Source: GCA-2687025 sp964473525 (GTDB lineage Bacteria > Poribacteria > WGA-4E > GCA-2687025). Taken from it: a stretch of DNA of 64,000 nt. How positions within the stretch are numbered: the first letter of the stretch is position 1; every line of letters begins with the position of its first letter. Positions 6,895 through 17,757 of this stretch are shown in pieces. A program made the position numbers and the translations under genes. Under the pieces are notes generated by a model, which saw only the letters and a program-made list of their open reading frames with translations, made no database searches and had not been told where the DNA came from. Where the stretch lies: contig CAYYPK010000010.1 in the NCBI GenBank assembly GCA_964473525.1, positions 124,001 through 188,000 of the forward strand, given 5' to 3'.

Positions 6895-9016
6895 GTGCCA
6901 ACGACACGCGCCACCGCTCTGGGTACCCTTGTGCTCGGCTCACTACTCATCGGGGAGTTGGCTTGGGGCGCCGGAGTGTCTCTCAGCATGCCGCCGACCC
7001 GCGGACGCCGCGGCCTGGAGGTCACCGTCTCGTTGGAGACGAGCGACCTAACCGGGGCCGACGTCACGGCCGCGGAATTCGTGCTGGGCTACAACCCAGC
7101 GCACGTGACTCCCCTGGGCATCGAGCAACAGGGCCCCCTCACCGAAGGGTGGCTCGCCGCGTCGCGGGACTTCGGTGACGCTTTCAAAGTGGCGCTCGCG
7201 AGCGCCCCCCCCCCCCCCCACGCCCGCGTCCGGCGCGGGCCCACTCGTACATCTCCGCCTGCTCATTGGCCTACGCGCGCCCGACACGGTGGCCGTTTCG
7301 ATTTCCAACGCCTACCTCAACGCGGACGCGGTGTCCGTCGCGACGCGCTCCATCACGGTGGACGCGGCGCCCGCCTCGAACAGCCCTCCGGTGGCGGTCG
7401 CTGGCGATGACTTCACAGTGCAGGTAGGCGAGCCGTTCACGTTGAGCGCCGCCGCGTCAAGCGATGCCGACGGCGCCATTTCTGGGTACGAGTGGGATCT
7501 CGGCGACGGACACACTTCGTCGGGACCTGCCATTCTACACGTCTATGACTGGATCGGCGCCTACACAGTCACGCTCCGCGTAGGCGATGACGAAGGAGCC
7601 GTCGCCAGCGATCTCGCGATCGCGACAGTCAGACCCGCGGAGCCAGCGACCAACCCGAGCGGCGACCCGCTCACTCTCTTCGCCGGCGGTGGGGTCTACG
7701 TCCACGCGCCAGCGTCGGTTTTCCGCGGCGGCGCCATGGTCGCACAAGCACATCGCGCCGATGCGGAGGCGCTCGCGCTAGCGAGTCCACCCGATGGGTT
7801 CGCCATCTCGCTCCCCGCCCTTGCTCGACAGGTGACGCTGACACGGGATGGCGCCGAGGTCGAGACCGTGCGCGAGGCAATAGAGGTCGAGCTGACGTTC
7901 GACGAGGCAGACCTGACGCCGGTCGGCGGCCCTGCCGTAGACCCGTCTACCCTCGCGCCGTTCGTCGTGCGCGATGACGGCACGGCGGGCATGCTGCGCG
8001 AGGCGGCGAGGTCGGTTGGGAGCGTGACTTTCGCGACTCCGCGTCTGGGGGTGATGGGCCTCGGCGTCGTTACGCCGGGCGCCGATCTGCCCGAGCCAGA
8101 CGCCGTTGCGGCGGCCGAGGACGTCAACGCCGACGGGCTGGTGAACATCATCGACCTCGTCACGGTCGCGCGGGCGTTCGGGCGTCCGGGTGTACCGGTG
8201 GCGGGGTCGGACATCAACGGTGACGGCGTCGTGAACATCTTCGACCTGGTGACGGTCGCCTCGCGGTTCGGACAGCCGGCGGCAGGCGCCCCTGCTCGCT
8301 CTGGAGCCGGCCCGGGACGGCCCAGCATTTCCATCGCGCGGGGAGACACGCGCGGGCACGTCACCACCTTCGACATCACCGCCGACACGCTCGTCGGCGT
8401 CGGTGGGTACGAGCTTGCGCTTCGGATCGACCCGTCCCAAGCGGAACTGGTCGACATTGAGCAGGGCGACGCGTTGGGCCCACGCGCGTTCTGGATGGAC
8501 CCCATCGGCTCGCAGGGCGAGCACCGCATGGCGTCCGTCGGACTGGGGCCGGCTGAATCGTCGGGAGCCGCCACGCTCGCGCGCGTATACCTGCGCGACG
8601 CTCGCCGCCGAGGTCCGGCGTTGAGCGCGAGCGCGATACAGCTCCGTCAGGTGCTGCTGAGTGATGTCGTCGGTCATCCGATGCGCCACGAGATAGTGCC
8701 AGCGCGGAGAAGCTCGCCGGAGGCAACGACAACCGTGTACGCGAACTACCCAAACCCGTTCAACCCCGAGACGTGGATCCCGTTCTCGCTGGCCGAGTCC
8801 GCGGAGGTGACGGTGCGCGTCTACGACGACCGTGGGGGTCTCGTACGCACCCTGGCCCTGGGCGAGCGCTTAGCCGGCGCGCACACTGCCCCGGGCAACG
8901 CGGCATACTGGGATGGCACGAACGAGACGGGCGAAGAGATGGCAAGTGGCGTCTACTACTACGAGGTCGCTGCGGGGTCTGTCCGCACGACGCGCCGCAT
9001 GCTCATGGTCAAGTAG
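6895..9016 (+). CDS. Secreted cohesin/PKD/dockerin protein with FlgD-like C-terminus, frameshifted at a poly-C tract
   Basis: Translation starts at GTG 6895 with a signal peptide, then a cohesin-like domain. Within that domain the frame changes at a run of 15 Cs (7205-7219). Upstream sequence ends FGDAFKVALASAPPPP in frame 1; the domain continues in frame 2 as PTPASGAGPLVHLRLLI. Removing one C, or adding two, would restore the frame. After the tract follow a PKD domain (SPPVAVAGDDFTVQVGEPF, YEWDLGDG), a two-EF-hand dockerin (DVNADGLVNIIDLVTV and DINGDGVVNIFDLVTV), a second cohesin-like domain and a FlgD-like C-terminal domain containing NYPNPFNPETWIPF and DGTNETGEEMASGVYYYEV. The shift may be an assembly error or true phase variation. 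Confidence 0.8.
7205..7219 (+). repeat. 15-bp poly-C homopolymer inside a coding region
   Basis: Fifteen consecutive Cs lie at the point where the surface-protein gene changes frame. Fourteen or seventeen Cs would give a single continuous reading frame. Such tracts are prone to slippage in cells and to length errors in sequencing. Confidence 0.9.
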
Positions 9017-9059
9017 GCTTTGTCGGAGGCCGCTACGCGCTGCGTACGCGACGAGCCGC

Positions 9060-10919
<1,860 letters not shown>

Positions 10920-11048
10920 CGTGCGGCGCCCTTCGAGGTGCGCAACTGAACTCACCAGGCGCGACGACGCGCGTCGACCGGCCGAATGGCTAGCGCCATG
11001 GTCGCTGCGGTTTCATTGCGCTACGGTGTGGTTGGGTCGAACCAGAGG

Positions 11049-11125
11049 TGGTCGGGGCGAGTGGATTTGAACCACCGACCCCCTGCTCCCGAAGCAGGTG
11101 CGCTACCGGGCTGCGCTACGCCCCG
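11049..11125 (-). tRNA. tRNA-Pro (anticodon CGG)
   Basis: A complete 77-nt cloverleaf reads on the minus strand. The acceptor stem CGGGGCG pairs with CGCCCCG. The anticodon stem CCTGC/GCAGG carries loop TTCGGGA, giving anticodon CGG. The T-arm is GGTGG-TTCAAAT-CCACT with one G-U pair. Discriminator A and an encoded CCA complete the 3' end. The anticodon reads Pro CCG codons. Confidence 0.95.
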
Positions 11126-11269
11126 ACCCGTCTATGGTAGATGCGCGGGCGGTACGAAGCAAGCGCAATCGGCCAGCGCGGAGCCGCTGGTTCTTGCGCG
11201 GCGACAGGCCGCGCAGTAGCCTCAGACCAGCGCGCCATCGCACGCGCGCTTAGCACTTGTGAGGCGCCA

Positions 11270-11527
11270 ATGGATCCTGCGGGACTGGTAATCATCGTCG
11301 GCATCATCGTGACGTACAAGCTGGTGTCGCGGCACATCGACGTCCGGCGGATGGAGGCGCAGGCGCGTCTCCGGGAGACCGAGGAAGAGGACTCCTCACA
11401 CGTGTACGAGGAGCTGGTCCGCATACGTGAGATGCTCGCCGACCTGACCATCGAAGACCACGCCCAGCGCGGGCGGACGGCCCTGGGGCGCGATCCCTAC
11501 GACGACGTAGACGACCGACGCACGTAG
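11270..11527 (+). CDS. Small single-pass membrane coiled-coil protein (paralogue 1)
   Basis: This 85-aa protein has an N-terminal transmembrane helix (LVIIVGIIVTYKLVS), a charged amphipathic segment with the shared motif MEAQARLRE, and a helix ending IREMLADLTIEDH. It resembles the next gene in length, layout and motif, so the two are paralogues. TM-then-coiled-coil layout is reminiscent of PspB, but I do not claim homology. The ATG at 11270 starts right at the hydrophobic segment; the ribosome-binding site is weak (GAGG). Function unknown. Confidence 0.65.
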   Translation: MDPAGLVIIVGIIVTYKLVSRHIDVRRMEAQARLRETEEEDSSHVYEELVRIREMLADLTIEDHAQRGRTALGRDPYDDVDDRRT

Positions 11528-11537
11528 CCTGGCCCGG

Positions 11538-11608
11538 CCGCCCACGGCCCACGCCACCGGCCCCTGTGCGCGATTCTGCGCGCGGCTTGCGTCCTCGGCC
11601 GTGGGCGG
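11538..11608. repeat. Perfect 12-bp inverted repeat with long loop
   Basis: CCGCCCACGGCC (11538-11549) and GGCCGTGGGCGG (11597-11608) form a perfect 12-bp stem around a 47-nt loop. It lies between the two paralogous small membrane-protein genes and could act as a transcript-processing or attenuation structure. There is no T-tract. Confidence 0.5.
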
Positions 11609-11662
11609 AGTAGCCTCCGCACGACGCCTGTCGGTGGGCGCGGTAATAGGACAGGAGACGAC

Positions 11663-11929
11663 ATGTGGGATCCGGGCGTTATCGGGGTCTTCGTCCCCAT
11701 CATCGCCATGGTGCTGGGGTACCGGCTCATCTCTCGGAACATTGAGGCCAAGAAGCTCGAGGCACAGGCGCGTCTGCGTGACGACGCGGATTCTCCCATC
11801 GCGCAACTGCAGGAGGACGTCCTCGCGATCAAGGAGATGCTTGCGGACGTCGTCCTGGAGGGCCACGTCGGCAGTCGCGAGGCGTTGCCGCCACACGCGG
11901 ACGACGAACACGACGACTACCAGGCATGA
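11663..11929 (+). CDS. Small single-pass membrane coiled-coil protein (paralogue 2)
   Basis: This 88-aa protein has a transmembrane helix (VIGVFVPIIAMVLGYRLIS), then KKLEAQARLRDDADS and a helix LQEDVLAIKEMLADVVLEGH, ending in an acidic His-rich tail. It matches the upstream paralogue around LISRNIEAKKLEAQARLR and the KEMLADV segment. AGGAG lies 6 bases before the ATG. It sits shortly before the creatininase-family gene on the same strand. Function unknown. Confidence 0.7.
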   Translation: MWDPGVIGVFVPIIAMVLGYRLISRNIEAKKLEAQARLRDDADSPIAQLQEDVLAIKEMLADVVLEGHVGSREALPPHADDEHDDYQA

Positions 11930-11947
11930 CGTAGATTGGCGCCGACC

Positions 11948-12679
11948 ATGATCTCTCCCGACTGCTCCCGCGACATCCAGATGCAGTTTCTCCGCCCCTC
12001 ACAGCTCGAGACGCGTGGGCGCGAGTTTCCCGCCGTGTACGTCCCGTTCGGCCCGATCGAGTGGCATGGCGAGCACCTGCCTCTGGGAACGGACGCGCTG
12101 AAGGCCCACGGAGTGCTGTGCAAAGCAGCGGAGACGCACGGAGGCGTTGTGTATCCGCCCATGTACGTTCACGACGGCTGGGATCTCGACGTCCTGACTC
12201 CCACGCTCACGCAGCTGTTCGGCCGCCTGAAGGACACGGGGTTCCGGGTCATCATCGGTGTCAGCGGGCACAACGTGCGGGGCATGATCGACATGATCGA
12301 CGCGGCCCTGGAGCCGGTGCTGAGCGACGGCGCGGCGGCGGGGATGGGCATGTGGGAGATCACGCTCAGCCAGGGCCCCGAGAGCAGCACGGACCACGCG
12401 GCCAAGTGGGAAACCTCGGACATGATGTTCTTCCACCCGGATCGCGTAGACATGAGCGCGCTCGGGGAAGGCGAGCTGAACCTCGACATGAAGGCGCCGT
12501 CGGGCATCGGCGGTCTTGATCCGCGTGAGCACGCGTCTGCGGAGGTCGGCGCGCGGTGTGTCGAGCTGGCCAGCGACGCCATCGGGACGAAAGCGCACGA
12601 GCTGCTCGCAACGCTTCCGCCAGAGCATCGCGCGTTCGGCAAGGAGCGCATCGCCGTCGGGTCGTGGTGGATGGCGTAG
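11948..12679 (+). CDS. Creatininase-family amidohydrolase
   Basis: This 243-aa protein carries the creatininase metal-binding signature in PFGPIEWHGEHLPLGTDALKA, with the E-x-H and T-D ligands, followed by a central GVSGHNVRG segment in place of the common NGHGGN. Family members are Zn/Mn cyclic amidases, including creatininase and the FAPy deformylase of archaeal riboflavin synthesis. The histidine is kept but the following Gly-Asn is altered, so the substrate is unclear. Three starts are possible: TTG 11936, ATG 11948 and ATG 11981. None has a clear ribosome-binding site, and I chose the first ATG. Confidence 0.8.
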   Translation: MISPDCSRDIQMQFLRPSQLETRGREFPAVYVPFGPIEWHGEHLPLGTDALKAHGVLCKAAETHGGVVYPPMYVHDGWDLDVLTPTLTQLFGRLKDTGFRVIIGVSGHNVRGMIDMIDAALEPVLSDGAAAGMGMWEITLSQGPESSTDHAAKWETSDMMFFHPDRVDMSALGEGELNLDMKAPSGIGGLDPREHASAEVGARCVELASDAIGTKAHELLATLPPEHRAFGKERIAVGSWWMA

Positions 12680-12690
12680 GCGCGGGGCCC

Positions 12691-13419
12691 CTATTCGTCG
12701 GCGAACTTGTAGCCGACGCCCCACACGGTCTTGATGTACTGCGGGTCGGAGGGCTCCGGCTCGACTTGCTCGCGCAGGCGTCGCACATGCACGTCCACTG
12801 TGCGCGACCCCACGTAGTAGTCCGCGCCCCACACCCTGTCGATGAGTTGAGGTCGGGAGAAGACGCGGCCCGGGTTCCGCATGAGGAACTGGAGTAGGTC
12901 GAACTCCTTCGCCGTCAGCTCGACCAGATCGCCCGCCGCGCGTACCTCACGCCGGCTGGCGTCCAGCGTTATGTGGGCGCGCTCCAGGATGTCGGCGTCC
13001 ACGGCGTTCGCGTCGTCCTGGGCATAGGCCCGCCGCATGACCGCGCGGACGCGGGCGAGCAACTCACGCGGGTTGAACGGCTTGCACACATAGTCGTCCG
13101 CGCCCAGCTCCAGGCCGACGATCTTGTCTACATCTTCCGCGCGGGCGGTCAGCATGATGATGGGGACACTAGACTCTTTGCGGATGCGACGGCATATCTC
13201 GAAGCCATCCACGTTGGGCATCGCGATGTCGAGGAGCACCAGGTGGATGCGGTCGGCAGGCGAGCTCGACCTCTCGGCTTCGAAGAAGCGACGTAGCGTC
13301 TCCTCACCGTCGTACGCGCCGACGGTCTCGTACGACTCGTCGACGAGGTACGTGGACACGAAGTCCACGATGTCCTCGTCGTCATCCGCGATCAGTACTC
13401 GGTACGGGAATTCAGACAT
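12691..13419 (-). CDS. OmpR/PhoB-family response regulator
   Basis: This 242-aa protein has a receiver domain (residues 5-125) with the acidic pocket DDDED, phospho-acceptor Asp in LVLLDIAMP, conserved Thr in IIMLTAR and Lys in VCKPFN. A C-terminal winged helix follows (ELTAKEFDLLQFLMRNPGRV, TVDVHVRRLREQVE, IKTVWGVGYKF). It should bind DNA and regulate transcription when phosphorylated. No histidine kinase is adjacent, so it is an orphan in this window. It lies 34 bases downstream of the discoidin-like gene and is probably the last gene of the lpx operon. GGCGGAG precedes the ATG. Confidence 0.93.
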   Translation of the reverse strand: MSEFPYRVLIADDDEDIVDFVSTYLVDESYETVGAYDGEETLRRFFEAERSSSPADRIHLVLLDIAMPNVDGFEICRRIRKESSVPIIMLTARAEDVDKIVGLELGADDYVCKPFNPRELLARVRAVMRRAYAQDDANAVDADILERAHITLDASRREVRAAGDLVELTAKEFDLLQFLMRNPGRVFSRPQLIDRVWGADYYVGSRTVDVHVRRLREQVEPEPSDPQYIKTVWGVGYKFADE

Positions 13420-13453
13420 GCTCCGCCTTCTGCCGCCTCACCACGACGCGTGC

Positions 13454-15487
13454 TCATTTTGCGACAGCGAGTAGCCCGTTGGCAACGAGCGGAGGAGACG
13501 AACCGTCCAGGCGACGCACACGCGCCTCGTAGACGTAAGGGCCAATCGAAACGGTACGCCCGTTCCGATCGCGGCCGTCCCAGTCGATGGTTATCGCGCT
13601 CGCGGCGCTCGTGAATCCGTCGGCGGGGGTCGCGATGAGCCTGCCGACGGTGTCGTAGATGCGCACGCTGACCTCGGACTCGGCCCCTGCCGCTCCTCCT
13701 GTCAGACGGATGGATAGACGCGTTGTGTCCGCCACCCCATCGCCGTTCGGCGAGAACGGGTTGAAGCTCCACGCCGCGACGATGTCGCCACTATCATGCT
13801 CGTCCTCCAGGACAAACACGGCGAACGCGGACAGCGCGTTCGTGTCGAATGCGAAGAGCCCGCCGCCGCCCGCGCGGGCCGCCGGGCCAAGCGTCAGCGC
13901 GGGAGCGTGCGCGGCCCTTGTCCACTGCCACTCGGCCGCGGACGGATTCCACATGAAGGCCCCAACCGGCGCGTCCACGGGCGCGCCGACGGCAGCGAGA
14001 TCTTGCTCGAAGTACCGGGCGTTCACCTCCACCGGCTGCCGAAACGACAGCGTGTCCGCCTCGACCTGCGCGAGCACGCGCGTTCCCGACGCGGCGTAGA
14101 ACTCGATCTCGTTGATCTGGATGTTGTTCGCCTGCTTGCCCTCCTCGATGACGAGTTCTACCCACCTGGCGGGCATTTGCGCGTCGGTCTCGATTGTCCC
14201 TTCGCCGTCCGGGAACTCGGCCAACTCGCCCGCGAACGTGAAAACGTCGTTGTCCCGCGAGAAGAAGACCGACGCTCGCTGTGGCCCAAACGACTTGCCG
14301 TCGTCGACGCGCGGATGCACGACGACGCGCGCGACCTCGGCTTCCTCGCGCAGGTCCACTCGCCATTTGATGGGGAACGGCGCCAGGTTGGTCACCCAGG
14401 TGGACGGGAATTCGAACCGGCCGTCCACTGCGAGCGAGGGGGGTTGTCCTGGCAGGGACGCCGTCGACACCGCCGCGAACGGCTCCTGGAAGCGGCCTGT
14501 GAATTCGTACGCCAGGACCGGAGGGTACGCGCGGTCGATCAAGGCGTTCGCTCGGTAGCTACCGATGGACACGTCGGTGGGATCCAGGCGTTGGAGACTG
14601 ATGCCGCGCAACGTCTCCGGGGCCGCCCCCGGGGGCAGCCCGACTGTCAGGCTCGCGCCGTCGCTGAGCCGCGCGACTTCGCCGTCCTCCGCGTCTACGG
14701 ACGTTGGCAACTCCGTCAGCAGCGTGGCGGCGATCGTCGCGGAGTCCGAGCCGGTGGGGGCGCCTCCCGCGGCGCCGTCCTCGACGACCTCAAGGGACAG
14801 GCGGTTCCTGCCCTCGTGGAGAGCCAGGTCGTAGGCGAACGCGTCCGCTCCCGCTGGCGTCGCCACGGCGACAGCGAACTGTACCACTGGCGCGGCGACA
14901 AGCGGCGACCGCTCGGTTGCGAGATGGATCCCATCCAACCGCACGTCCGACGCCCCGTCCTCTGCCCGCTGCCACCCTGACAACCACCGCAGCCGGACGA
15001 ACCGGGCCTGCACTGCGGCCGCGAGCTTGACGGTCGCGCGGCCATCCGGCGAGCCCACACCCGACCCGCTCGCCAGGGGCGTGTCCGCTGTGTACGTCTC
15101 GCCGTCCACGGACGTCGACAGGAGGAAGTCGCGCACCCCGTAGGACCGCACCGAGCCCTGCTCGCGCTCGATAACAGGCGTGAATACGATCCCGGTCAGC
15201 GCCGAAATGTCGGGGAGGCGCAGCGTCACCTCACTGGGTGGCGGCCAGCCGACCAACAGGCTCGGCACGCCCGCCGGCGCCGAGACGGTCAGTGTCCACG
15301 GCGCGCCGTCGGAGACGATCTCGCCCTCGACCCTCAGCACGGAGTCATTGGTCACGAACTCCGTCACCGACCCAACGCGGAACAGCTCTCGAGGGTATCT
15401 CAGCTCGATGGACACGTCGGCCGACGCGGGCACGGCGCAGACCAGCGCAACGGCGAGCAGCGCAGCCGGCGACCTACGTGCGTCCAT
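13454..15487 (-). CDS. Secreted discoidin-like (F5/8 type C) protein with FlgD/gliding-type C-terminal domain
   Basis: The 677-aa protein has a signal peptide (LLAVALVCAVPASA). Two beta-sandwich regions look like F5/8 type C domains, about residues 100-190 (FVRLRWLSGWQRAEDGASDV) and 340-460 (WVTNLAPFPIKWRVDLRE, ARWVELVIEEGKQANNIQI). The C-terminus (residues 575-677) is a FlgD/CHU-like domain with FNPFSPNGDGVADTTRLSI, VSVRIYDTVGRLI, DWDGRDRNGRTVSIGPYVYE. It is probably surface-exposed and carbohydrate-binding. ATG 15487 follows GGAG at 6 bases; an upstream in-frame GTG (15499) is weaker. The gap to lpxK is 15 bases. Confidence 0.78.
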   Translation of the reverse strand: MDARRSPAALLAVALVCAVPASADVSIELRYPRELFRVGSVTEFVTNDSVLRVEGEIVSDGAPWTLTVSAPAGVPSLLVGWPPPSEVTLRLPDISALTGIVFTPVIEREQGSVRSYGVRDFLLSTSVDGETYTADTPLASGSGVGSPDGRATVKLAAAVQARFVRLRWLSGWQRAEDGASDVRLDGIHLATERSPLVAAPVVQFAVAVATPAGADAFAYDLALHEGRNRLSLEVVEDGAAGGAPTGSDSATIAATLLTELPTSVDAEDGEVARLSDGASLTVGLPPGAAPETLRGISLQRLDPTDVSIGSYRANALIDRAYPPVLAYEFTGRFQEPFAAVSTASLPGQPPSLAVDGRFEFPSTWVTNLAPFPIKWRVDLREEAEVARVVVHPRVDDGKSFGPQRASVFFSRDNDVFTFAGELAEFPDGEGTIETDAQMPARWVELVIEEGKQANNIQINEIEFYAASGTRVLAQVEADTLSFRQPVEVNARYFEQDLAAVGAPVDAPVGAFMWNPSAAEWQWTRAAHAPALTLGPAARAGGGGLFAFDTNALSAFAVFVLEDEHDSGDIVAAWSFNPFSPNGDGVADTTRLSIRLTGGAAGAESEVSVRIYDTVGRLIATPADGFTSAASAITIDWDGRDRNGRTVSIGPYVYEARVRRLDGSSPPLVANGLLAVAK

Positions 15488-15502
15488 CGTCTTCTCCACT
15501 CG

Positions 15503-16543
15503 TCAGTCGGGGTCGGCCGAGCTGTCGACCAGGCGAGCCAGCAAGGCGTCGGCGTCGTCGACCTGCATCTCGACATCGACTACCACGTAGCGGAACGGCG
15601 CCCTGCCATGCCACTTCGTCGCGTCCTTGGCGGTCGTCACGATGGCGCGCGCGCTCGCTCGCTCGTGGATGCGCCGCAAGTCGTCGTCTGAGTAGGCGTG
15701 GTGGTCAGTATACCGCATGAATTCCGCGCGCGCGCCTAGCTCCGCGAGCGTCCGCTCGAAGGATGCGGGCGAGCCGAGACCGCAGACGCCTAGCGCCTCG
15801 ACACCATTGAGCGCCGAGGGCTCCACGGGGGAGCCGGTCTCGTCGCGAAGCCCGGCGACGGCGTGGCGCCCGGTCAGCGTCAGGGCGTCGGGCGAAAGCG
15901 ACCGCACCGCCACTCGGGTCGCGGCCGACGGCTCGCCTCCCGTGAACACGACTATGTCGGCGTGCCTCAACGCAGCCGGCCCCTCGCGCAGCCGGCCGGC
16001 CGGCAGCACCCTCCCCGAGGCGAAGGGACGCGGGCCGTGCAGCAGCACGATGTCGATGTCACGCGCCAGCGCGTGGTGCTGGAACGCGTCGTCGACGATC
16101 ACACAGTCCACGTCTGAACGGTGTACAAGCCACTGCGCCGCGAGCGACTTCGGACGACCTGCCACGACGATCGCCTCTGGCAGCGCGTCGGCCAGCATGA
16201 CAGCCTCGTCGCCGACTCTGTCGATGGCGTCTTGTGCCGTTGCGTGTCCGCGCGCGAGATCGGCGCGGAAGCGCGCGCCGCCCTCAGCGCGTCGGCGGTG
16301 CGGCCGCGCGCCGTAGGCTCCCGTCACGACGCCGACGCGCCCCAGGTGAGGGGCTAGCATGTTCGCCAAGCACGCGACCATGGGCGTCTTCCCAGTGCCG
16401 CCGACGACGAGGTTGCCGACGGAGACGACGCGGGCGGCAACGCGCACACGCGGTCGCGCGCGCCGTCGCCGGCGTGCAGCGACCACCCGCGTCACCGCGC
16501 CAAGAGGTCTCAGAACCTGCGCCCCAACGGCCTTGGCTACCAT
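15503..16543 (-). CDS. lpxK: Tetraacyldisaccharide 4'-kinase
   Basis: This 346-aa inner-membrane-associated kinase phosphorylates the 4' position of lipid A disaccharide. It has the atypical P-loop VGGTGKTP near residue 50, VVTGAYG, the VGDEAVMLA segment, and VIVDDAFQHHALARDIDIV with the catalytic DDAFQH motif. Its length suits the family (about 330-350). It sits directly after lpxB, the preceding pathway step, and before the discoidin-like gene. The ribosome-binding site is weak (AGGGCC). Confidence 0.93.
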   Translation of the reverse strand: MVAKAVGAQVLRPLGAVTRVVAARRRRRARPRVRVAARVVSVGNLVVGGTGKTPMVACLANMLAPHLGRVGVVTGAYGARPHRRRAEGGARFRADLARGHATAQDAIDRVGDEAVMLADALPEAIVVAGRPKSLAAQWLVHRSDVDCVIVDDAFQHHALARDIDIVLLHGPRPFASGRVLPAGRLREGPAALRHADIVVFTGGEPSAATRVAVRSLSPDALTLTGRHAVAGLRDETGSPVEPSALNGVEALGVCGLGSPASFERTLAELGARAEFMRYTDHHAYSDDDLRRIHERASARAIVTTAKDATKWHGRAPFRYVVVDVEMQVDDADALLARLVDSSADPD

Positions 16544-16584
16544 ACGTTCACGGGCCCTACGCCTTCCCTAGTCGCCGCAGCGTG

Positions 16585-17757
16585 TCACGCGGACGCAGAC
16601 AGCTGGGCGGCGGCCGCCGTTCCGAGCACTGCGGACGCCGCTCTCGCCATCGCCCCAGACGGGCCGAGGCGAAGCCGGGCCTCCGCGAACGCGGCTAGCT
16701 GGGCCTCGCGCGCCTCCGCGTCAGCGAGCAACGTCGACGCCGCTCGTCCCAACGTGCGGCCGTTGACGTCGGCCTGGTAGTACTCGGGGCAGGCGCGACG
16801 CCCCACCAGCAGGTTCGGCAGACCGGAGTGCTCCACGCGAACGACTCGCCGCACCACGGCGTACGTCGCGGGCGACAGCTTGTACGCGATAGCCATGGGC
16901 GTGCCGACGAGCGCGCACTCAAGGGTGACAGTCCCAGATGCCGCCAGGACCGCGTCGCTCGCCCGAATGGCGTCGTACGTCCGCCCCCGCACGAGCATCA
17001 CGCCGCGATCCCGCGTCATCTCGGCCGCGCGCGCCACGATGGCGTCGGAGGCCGACGCAGAGAGCGCCAGTACCGCGTGGATCGCGCCAACCCTCGCACG
17101 AGCGGCGTCCAACCCGTCGAGCATGTGGGGCAGCAGCGTGCGCGCCTCCCGTGTCCGGCTGCCCGGAAGAAGGCCGAGGACCGGCCCCTCTTCGTGTAGG
17201 CCGAGCGCCCTACGGGCTTCGTCTTGCGGCGGGAGCGACAGAGCGTCGATCGTGTCCCGCAGCGGGTGGCCGACGAACTCGACGTTGGCGCCCGCGGCGG
17301 CATAGAAGGCGGCGGCGAACGGCAGCACGCACAGGACGCGCGTCGCTATCCTGGCGACGGTAGCCCCTCGGCGGGGGCGCCACGCCCACGCCTTGGGCGG
17401 TATCAGGCACACCACCGGTATGCCGAGCGAGCGAGCGCGCGCCGCTAGCCCGAGGTTGAAGTCGGGGAAGTCCACCGTGACGAGTACGTCCGGTCGGTTC
17501 TGGCGCATCCAGTCGACCAACTCGCGTCGCTTGCGCAGGAACGCTGGCACGGCCTGGAGCGCTTCCACCAGCCCAAGCACGCTGGAGTCGCGGATGTCGA
17601 TGAGCAGCTCGCCGCCTGCCTTGGCCAGCTCGCGGCCGCCCATCCCCGCGACGCGGGCGTCCGGCGCCTGCGCAAGCAACTCGCGAGCAAGCATGCCGGC
17701 GTAGACATCGCCGCTGGGTTCGCCGGCGCTTACGCAGACTGTTAGTGGCGCCGTCAC
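16585..17757 (-). CDS. lpxB: Lipid-A-disaccharide synthase
   Basis: This 390-aa GT-B glycosyltransferase (GT19) joins UDP-2,3-diacylglucosamine and lipid X. Landmarks are the N-terminal SAGEPSGDVYAG, VTVDFPDFNLGLA, LIPPKAWAWRPRR (a variant of the usual SPSVWAWR), FVGHPL, LGLLPGSRTRE and ASGTVTLECAL. Length fits the family. The GTG start overlaps the aminotransferase stop as GTGA (17754-17757), so translation is coupled. Its presence indicates a Gram-negative cell making lipid A. Confidence 0.94.
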   Translation of the reverse strand: MTAPLTVCVSAGEPSGDVYAGMLARELLAQAPDARVAGMGGRELAKAGGELLIDIRDSSVLGLVEALQAVPAFLRKRRELVDWMRQNRPDVLVTVDFPDFNLGLAARARSLGIPVVCLIPPKAWAWRPRRGATVARIATRVLCVLPFAAAFYAAAGANVEFVGHPLRDTIDALSLPPQDEARRALGLHEEGPVLGLLPGSRTREARTLLPHMLDGLDAARARVGAIHAVLALSASASDAIVARAAEMTRDRGVMLVRGRTYDAIRASDAVLAASGTVTLECALVGTPMAIAYKLSPATYAVVRRVVRVEHSGLPNLLVGRRACPEYYQADVNGRTLGRAASTLLADAEAREAQLAAFAEARLRLGPSGAMARAASAVLGTAAAAQLSASA

